This document shows, piece by piece, positions 56,390 to 64,000 of a stretch of DNA of 64,000 bases. The position numbers were made by a program, and so were the translations under genes. Under the pieces are notes generated by a model. The model ran no database searches, had not been told where the DNA came from, and worked only from the letters and a program-made list of their open reading frames with translations. The stretch covers positions 10,733,501 through 10,797,500 of the forward strand of contig JAGTTD010000018.1 in assembly GCA_018398585.1 (NCBI GenBank), in the 5' to 3' direction. Every line of letters starts with the position of its first letter. Position 1 is the first letter of the stretch. Origin of the DNA: Simmondsia chinensis (taxonomy: Eukaryota; Streptophyta; Magnoliopsida; Caryophyllales; Simmondsiaceae).

Positions 56390-58629
56390 TGTTAGGAACA
56401 GCATCCTGAAATCCAGATTTATTTGGATATATTATTTTAATTAATAAATAAAATTGAAGTTCCAACCGTTTCTTAGTTAAATTTGTGTATGTGAGCGTTT
56501 ATACTGCATGTGATTTTCTTTTAGGAGACATCCATGAGATGGGTGTAGTCCTTAGACTGTAATTTACATGTTTGTTCTAAGTGGTTTATGAGATTAGGCC
56601 ACAGATAGACTTGGAATAAATGGCATGGATTGCTGTTTGAAAGACTCGTAGTCGAAGACAAGTTTGGACCACTTCTATGTTAAGACTATAACGTGACACT
56701 TTAGATGAATGGTATTGGTCATGTGGATAGAGATCCAAAAGTGTTAGGTTAGTGTGTAAGATTGACATATTGAGTTGGACCATGTGGGTTACTTATTTCT
56801 AGACTACTATGGGAGATGATTGATTCACGTTGTACTGTTCGAACAACGACTCTAAATCCTGAGGGTATTCTGGACTTGTGCATGAAGCGTTAGTTACTTT
56901 GGTGTACTATTAGTAAGGTCTAAACTAATGACTGAAATCCCACATACACTGGGTAGCGGCATGAAGTGTGACATGGATCATGCATTCAATAGGGAATCTA
57001 CAGTCTTTTATGTGATACAGATGTCCCCTTAGTTGATTCGCAAATATTTCAAATGTTCGGAAACTTTGTCCAAAGTATTCCAAGTGTTTGACATTTGGAA
57101 TTTATACTGTGAATGTGTTCAAGTATAAATGAATTATTCAGTGAAGGGCGAGTCGGTAACTAATGGAGAAGCTGTGAGAAGGATAATAGTAGTGGTTATA
57201 TTTATCCTTTGTCATGGACATGTAGTGGAGATGTTGTTGTGATTAATACAGTCTATTAGGGAGATATCGAATAAATAATTTGAGTCTGGAGTGCAGTGAG
57301 ATTTATTTAGTGGAATTAAGTCTCATAAAATGGTAATTAAATTAATATCATGAGATGGTTTAATTTAACCCATTTTGAGCTAGATTTAAATTGTCCCTGA
57401 GGTCTCTGTGCAAGCCTATGTATTTTATTGCCATTGGAATAATATTAAAGAATTCATGAGATGAATTATTTATCCATAAGATGGGTAAGTTAATTTTGCC
57501 AAATATTTTTCATGAGATGAATAAAATCAAAAATTATGAAACAAAATAATTTTGGAAAATTAAAATTCATAAGATAAATTTTGACATGAGGGATACAAAG
57601 CAAATAAAAAAAAATACAATGAAAAACTGCACAGCTCGCGATCCGCGTGAATCAGATAAGACGAACATGCATGCGTTGGGACGCCCACTTGGGCTATCCG
57701 TGTCCCCGCTCTGGGACCAATCATACGTCGCCACATGTCACGCTTAATTTAAAATAACAGGCATGATTTTGGGTCAATGAAACGCAGCGTTTTGAATATT
57801 TTTTTAAATAAAACGACGCGTTTTGATTTTAACTGGGCAATCCCACATCGATTAAAAATGGTTTTTTTGCTCCGGTATATTCCTATAAATAGAGGGGCTT
57901 ATTCCGAGGTTGGGCATTTTAGTTGAAATATTTCTTGAGGGTTTCTGAAATTGTTTTGGAGACCTAATTGAAGAGAAAAATTTCTGTTGAAATTTTTTTT
58001 CCTCAGTTTAATATTTTTCAGAGCCCACTCTCCAGACAGTTCGAGGTCATTGCGTAGAATGTCTCGGGGTCTCGATTGTGAAGAATATTATGGTCTTTCT
58101 GTTTTTTTTTATTGGAGCAATTCCAGGTATGTTCTTCTTTTTTTATTCTCTTTCGCTTTTCTCTTTATTTATAGTTTTTATTATTTTACCTGTTTAAGTT
58201 TATGTATTGTTATGAATGTATTAGAGTAAAAGGCCTGTAGATCTAAATTAAGAATTTAGACCTGTTGATTTAAATTATGAATTTAAGTCAGTAGATTTAA
58301 AATTAGGGATTTTAAATCGACCCTAGGTTTAGAGTTATGAATTCTAAACCTGTTCCGCTGTGTAAACTTTAGGGAGAATTTTTGAAATTCATCCCAACAA
58401 CCGGTAGTAGGGAAAATGGCTTATAGAGATAAACCTATTCCCGAGAACTCTAGCACGTGAGGTGTCAAGAAGCGTGACTCTCCGACTGGGGGCTTAGGTA
58501 GAGAGAAGGGTCTCCTACTCTAAGTGCTCTAATAGGTGTCTATTGTTGTGACCATAGTGGAGAACTGTGAACCCAATAGCGGGTATCAGAGTTTATTTTT
58601 AAACAAAATTCATATGTCTTTTCCCAACA
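56390..58629 (+). repeat. Shared middle LTR of the array
   Basis: 2240 bp, complete, from TGTTAGGAACAG to CCCAACA. TATAAATA at 57884-57891. Preceded by a purine tract and followed by a primer site, so it is 3' LTR to one unit and 5' LTR to the next. Confidence 0.93.
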
Positions 58630-61600
58630 ATTGGTATCAGAGCCAGACTCTGATTACATTCATAATATACATAAATAGGTATAATAAGATCGAAATTAAT
58701 GGATTTGCGATTTAATAAAATAGAGATTTTATTAAGAAGGAATGTTCGTTCAATTTGATGGTTTGATTTAAATTTTTTAAATCATTAAAGTGGTTAATTG
58801 TTAATTAGAATATTTTAATGTGATGATTTGAATTGTTTAAATCGGTTAAAAGATTTAATAGTTAACTAGATTGTTTATAGTAATGATTTAAATTGTTTAA
58901 ATCTTTAACGAATTAATCGTTAATTCGGAACGACCCATAAATTTGCGATTATGTTGTTCGTATAATGAGATTGTACGTTATCTGTCATGATTTACAAAAT
59001 CGAACAAAATTTATCTTATGAGATTAGATTTAATTATTTTTGATACTGGACAAAATTGATCTAATGAGATTTGATTCAAATATTTTTGATACTGTATAAA
59101 ATTGGTTTAATGAGACTAGATTCAATTTATTTTAAAATAAAAAAAATATTTTCAGCAGATGTTGACGTCATGCTAACGTCAACGTGTGACGTCTGCCATT
59201 AGTGCTGATGTCAGCAATTAAAAAAAAGTTTTTTATTATTATTTTTATTTTGGGACATGTAGACGTCTGTACTGATCTACGTAATAATTATAAATTAACA
59301 ATTTAATTAATTAATTTTCTTTTAGAATCAGAATCTAAATTAGATTATATAATAATCTAAGTTGTGAATCAATGTACCTTAAAAGTTATTTTAAATTATT
59401 TTAGAAAAAGATTCTAAAATAGACTATATGATAGTCTAAGTTAACTTTATTTTTACAATGAAAGTTAAATTTTATTAATTAAATTTTAGGATAGGATTCT
59501 AAACTAGACTATTGGATAGTCTAAGCCTGTTTAATTTTAGAATGAGATTCTAAAAGTAGACTATGGGATAGTATAAGCACAAAATCACTATTGATTTTAA
59601 ATTAAATTATTTTAAATTTAATTTTGGAATCAGAATTTTAAAAGTAGATTATATGATAATCTAAATTAGATTTTGGTAATGTTTTAATTAAAATTAATTA
59701 ATTAATTTTATTGATTGAATTTTAGAATGAGATTATAATGTAAGAGTATGAGATAATCTATAATGTAGAACGATAGTATTTTAAATAAATTAATTAATTA
59801 GTTTTGGTTAAATTTAGAATGAGATTCTAAAGGGGATTATGAGATAATCCGGGTTGTAATTGTAAGTTAATTAAAAACCACTGGTTATAAAAATCAAGTA
59901 GGAGCGAGGTTTTAATTGTTGTAACCTCACGGTTTCTATTACCGGTCTAGCAGTATAGTAGATTGATAGACCTCCCTGCAGAGGATGTCAGTTTGCAGAT
60001 TACGGGGTTAGACTTCTTTTAGGATAAACCAAAGTTCAAAGAAGCGATGCGACCACGCTGCCATGGAGTATTTCGTGTATTTGTATGGAGGTTTAGGTAA
60101 TGGTTTACACTTGACTAGCGTGATGCATTAGCCTCCCTGAGGAGATCTGTTGTGTCATGTTAGAGACCAAGGTAAAGTGGTGAGTTAATCATGTTTAGTA
60201 AGAGTTACAAGAAAAACAGGTTAATTGAGAATAGTTCTCATTTGAACTAGCTTCGTTCGACCCCGCTGCCAAGGAGTAAAGAGTTGTGTGTTTGGGTCAT
60301 CATTGTATGCATGATAGTACAGTTTGGTGGATATCTAACTTATTGTGTATACTAAATTGAAATAATATATATCACTGCATTATACACGACTCTTGTTAGA
60401 CAGTTACACAAATGTTTGCATTTACAGTATGTTTGATATGGATACAGCTGGTGAACTTCACTTGATTTGGAATAAATAATGTACACACGGGACCAAATTA
60501 CTTTACCTTGAAAAATAAGTTAGACTTACTCACTACTCACAAGGGACCTGCTAGAAAGAAAGGAAAGGGTAAGGTTACTATTGTAGCAACCAAGTCCATA
60601 AGGAAGTTAGCCAAAAGAAAAGTGGTTCTTTTGCAAGAAAACTAGGCCACTGGAAAAGAAACTACACCAAGTACATAGCTACTCTTCCTATAAAGACTGC
60701 TAAGCCATCTGGTGAAGGTGTGTTGATATCTCACTTAGTTGAGTCATGTGTAATTGAGAGTCCACCAGTTTCCTGGTGGGTGGACTCAGGTTCAACAGAC
60801 CATATCCGTAATATGTTACAGGAGCTCAGGCTAGGCTAGAGGCTATACGATGGGTGTTGTACCTGATGGTCAGGGATAGTACAATTGTAGTGGTCTTAAG
60901 TGTTGGAGACGCTAGCTTAGACTTTAGTGATAGAGTTTTGTTTTAAGAGATTGTTTATTTATAGCTACTCTGCATAGGAATTTGATTTCTGTATCTCGTT
61001 TTATGAACAATTGTTATTCAGTTAATTTGATAATGAAAATTTTAATATGAGAAATAAATTGTTTATTTGAACATGTACATGAATAAATTATTTATTCAGG
61101 TTATTTTCTTATCAAAACTATGGTAATTGTTTAAATAAATCTAACAAAAGTTCACTTGTTCAATGTTCTCATAGAAAACACCGTGAATGTGATAATTCCT
61201 ACACAAGGCACCAATGATAAGGTCACATTAATTCTTACAGGATCCAAAGATTGGTGAAAGATGGACTGATAGAGGTTTTAGACTTGAGGTCATTACCTGT
61301 TTGTGATTTTCTGCATAGAATGAAAGGTGACCAATTCTGTCTTTAGGAGTAAAGGCAACAAGGTTGGCGGCTTGCTTAAGCTTGTTCACATAGATGTATG
61401 TGGACCTATACATGTTCTGGTAAAAGGTGGGTATGAGTACTTATTCACATTTAGTGATAATTACTCAAGATATGTATATGTTTACCTAATTAAACATTAG
61501 TCGGACTCTTTTGAAAAGTTTAAAGAGTACAAAGCTGAATTTTAAAAGCCATCAGGTAAACAAGTTAAGTCACTTCGATCATATCGAGGTGGTGACTATT

Positions 61601-62794
61601 TTTCGGGTGAGTTTTTGGATTTTCAAACTACAAAATGAGATGAGATCTCATCTTTCTGCTCTAGTTACACCGCAGTAGAATGGTGTTACATGTAAAAGGA
61701 ACAAGGATGGTTTTTTCTACAGTTTTTGATTTAAAAGGTCTTTTATAAATACAATGCAAAATGCTTAGAGAAGGATTTTTCAAGTGAGCCACAAAAAAAA
61801 AAAATAATAATAATAGTATTGAAGGAAAATGACACTAATTCTAAACAGCTAGACACAACTCAAGACATAGTGGATGCATTAGATGCACCTACTGATAGGG
61901 ATGGGAATGTTCCAAGTACATAAGAGCTTAGATGTGGTGGGAGGATTGTCAGGACACCTGACAGGTTCATAGCGGGAGCCTTATGGGTTGACCTTTGCCA
62001 TAATGAAGCAATTAAGTCTTCTAGTTTTGTGCAATCGGTTGCTTAAATCATGCGTGTACAAATGAAATTAAGAGAAAGTAGTGGCTTTCTTAGTTTTATA
62101 TGTCAATGATGTACTACTCCTTGAGAATGATGTAGGGATGTCATTAGCTGTAAAGACTTGGTTGTCATGATAGCTCAATATGAAAGACATAGGAGAAGCC
62201 AGCTCTATTCTTAGGATTAAGCTTCTACGAGGTTGTAAGAGTGGGATGTTGGGTCTTTCCCTTGCCACTTATATTGACAAGATGTTGTCAAGGTATAGCA
62301 TGGAGTCTCTCTCTTTTTGAGTTGTGTTTTAGGACACCTCAAGAGGCAAAGCAATTGAGGAATATTCCATATGCTTTGGCAGTGGGAGCCTCAGGTATGC
62401 CATGTTTTGCATGAGACTTGATGTCTGCTATGCTATGGTATAGTAATCAGATGTTAGTCTAACCTGGGTCCAATGGACTGGGTGGCAATGAAGTGTTTTG
62501 TCTAGTTCTTAAGAAGAACTAAAATTCCTTCGCTGATCTTTCAAAGTGACGAGCTGGCTCCAGTTGGCTGTACTGATTTAAGACTGCTTGTCAAATTAAA
62601 ATGACGTCTAAGCATGTCTTTACTCTTGCAGTGGGAGCCATTAGTGAGAGTTATGTCAAGCAGTATTGTATTGCTGACTTCACAATAGAGTAATTATACT
62701 CACTAAAAGTTAAGCTTAGTGGATTTTTCGGTTCAAACTTAAAATGGGTGAGTCTAGACTTTGTCATAAATTGGATTTAGGACAAGTGGGAGAT
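58630..62794 (+). pseudogene. Internal region of copia copy 3
   Basis: The primer site TTGGTATCAGAGCC follows the LTR. Long leader to about 60420. The protease motif WVDSGSTDHI is near 60778. Integrase fragments lie at 61190-61690. At 61985-62110 the same RT deletion as in copies 1 and 2 is seen, with an extra deletion of about 22 bp just before it. The active-site position reads YVND (62099-62110). C-terminal RT and RNase H remnants and a purine tract follow. No long open frame remains. Confidence 0.87.
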
Positions 62795-64000
62795 TGTTAG
62801 GAACAGTGTCCTGAAATCCCAATTTATTCTGGATATATTATTTTAATTAATAATTAAATTTGAAGTTCCAGTCGTTTCCTAGTTAAATTTGCGTATGTGA
62901 GCATTTATACTGCATGTGATTTTCTTTTAGGAGACATCCATGGGATGGGTGTAGTCCTCAGACTGCAAATTACATGTTTGTTCTAAGTGGTTTATGAGAT
63001 TAAGCCACAGATAGGCTTGGAACAAATGGTATGGATTGTTGTTTGAAAGAATCGTAGTCGAAGACAAGTTTAGACCACTTATATGTTAAGACTATAACGT
63101 GACACTTTAGATGACTTGTCTTGGTCATGTGGATAGAGATCCAAAAGTGTTAGGTTAGTGCGTAAGACTGACACATTGAGTTTGACCATGTGGGTTACTT
63201 ATTTCTAGACTACTATCGGAGATGAGTGATTCACGTTGTACTGTTTGACCGACCACACTAAATCCTGAGGGTATTCTAGACTTGTGCGTGGAGCGTTAGT
63301 TACTTTGGTGTACTATAAGTAAGGTCTAAACGAATGACTGAAATCCCACGTACACTGGGTAGCGGCGTGAAGTGTGACAAGGATCAGGTATTCAATAGAG
63401 AATCTACCGTCTCTTATGAGATACAGATGTCCCCTTAGTTGATTCGTAAATATTTGAATAGTTCGGAAACTTTGTCCAAAGTATTCCAAGTGTTTGACAT
63501 TTGGAATTTATACTGTGAATGTGTTTAAGTATAAATGAATTATTCAGTGTAGGGCAAGTCCGTAACTAATGGAGAAGCCGTGAGAAGGATAATGGTAGTG
63601 GTTATATTTATTCTTTGTCATGGACATCTAGTGGAGGGGTTGTTGTCATCAATAGAGTCTATTAGGGAGATATCGAATAAATAATTTAAGTCTGGAGTGC
63701 AGTCAGATTTATTTAGTGGAATTAAGTCTCATTAAATGGTAATTAAATTAATCTCATGAGATGGTTTAATTTAACCCATTTGGAGCTAGATTTAAATTGT
63801 CCCAGAGGTCCCTACGCAAGCCTCTGTATTCTATTGCCATTGAAAAAATATTAAAGAATTCATGGGATGAATTATTTATCCATAAGATGGGTAAGTTAAT
63901 TTTGCCAAACATTATTCATGAGATGAATAAAATCAAAAATTAAAAATAAAATAATTTTGGAATATTAAAATTCATAAGATGAATTTTTACATGTGGGAAA
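62795..64000 (+). repeat. Third LTR of the array, incomplete at the window edge
   Basis: It begins TGTTAGGAACAGTGTCCTGA and follows the other LTRs for 1.2 kb. The TATA region and 3' end lie outside the window. Confidence 0.9.

Larger units (their letters stand above)
53553..64000 (+). mobile_element. Tandem copia array: partial LTR, internal, LTR, internal, LTR (copies 2 and 3)
   Basis: Same family as 33208-41870. Order: LTR start 53553-53594 fused to internal sequence (53595-56389), a complete LTR 56390-58629, a complete internal region 58630-62794, and an LTR from 62795 running off the window. The middle LTR serves both units and has no target duplications beside it, so the array arose by recombination rather than two insertions. 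Copy 2 has lost the rest of its 5' LTR and about 1.4 kb of leader. Confidence 0.88.

Noticed and set aside
1..64000. CRISPR arrays, bacterial operons, riboswitches
   Set aside because: The window is clearly plant nuclear DNA; no regularly spaced short direct repeats or bacterial gene organisation.

Overview
This window is plant nuclear DNA, almost certainly from a flowering plant (probably a eudicot). It is built almost entirely of nested transposable elements. I found no intact host protein gene, tRNA gene or rRNA gene. The evidence for a plant is the mix of element types: Ty1/copia and chromodomain Ty3/gypsy elements primed by initiator Met-tRNA, BED-finger hAT, CACTA (En/Spm), Harbinger- and Mutator-type MITEs, and a SINE with a plant-type 5S rRNA head. 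The density of nesting suggests a heterochromatic or pericentromeric location (inference).

Layout. 170-5528: copia element on the minus strand, target-site duplication (TSD) ACGCG. 5613-11122: chromodomain gypsy element on the minus strand; a 5S rRNA-derived SINE (9054-9306) sits in its protease gene. 11127-12199: probable solo LTR. 12200-16983: decayed sequence with a gypsy gag remnant (14256-14840), its primer-binding site, and a Harbinger-type MITE (15322-16181, TSD TAA). 16992-22282: a hAT-type element (TSD ACCTGTAC) holding a second, transposase-bearing hAT (17030-20191), inverted-repeat MITEs and a probable Mutator-type MITE (21651-22235). 22406-22591: a second, 5'-truncated copy of the 5S SINE with a perfect 19-bp TSD. 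23675-24840: Mutator-type element with long terminal inverted repeats and a 9-bp TSD.

25297-46354 is one gypsy element (TSD CGTGA) whose two LTRs have each been split. The left LTR holds a 1.7-kb LTR retrotransposon (25360-27103, TSD TATTC) that carries a PTB-like RNA-recognition motif instead of pol. The right LTR holds a 14-kb CACTA transposon (32093-46121, TSD TTT), which in turn holds an 8.7-kb copia-type element (33208-41870, TSD GGAAC). From about 46620 a SIRE-like copia element runs to 53552. Its 3' LTR is cut by a tandem LTR-internal-LTR-internal-LTR array of the same copia family found inside the CACTA; this array leaves the window at the right edge.

The elements relate to one another as parasites of parasites, not as a pathway. 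The three members of the large-LTR copia family share one internal deletion in reverse transcriptase and a changed YVDD site, so they look like a non-autonomous family moved in trans. The most unusual items are the 5S-headed SINE, the RRM-carrying retroelement, the RT-deleted family with its tandem array, and the order of insertions that can be read from exact TSDs.
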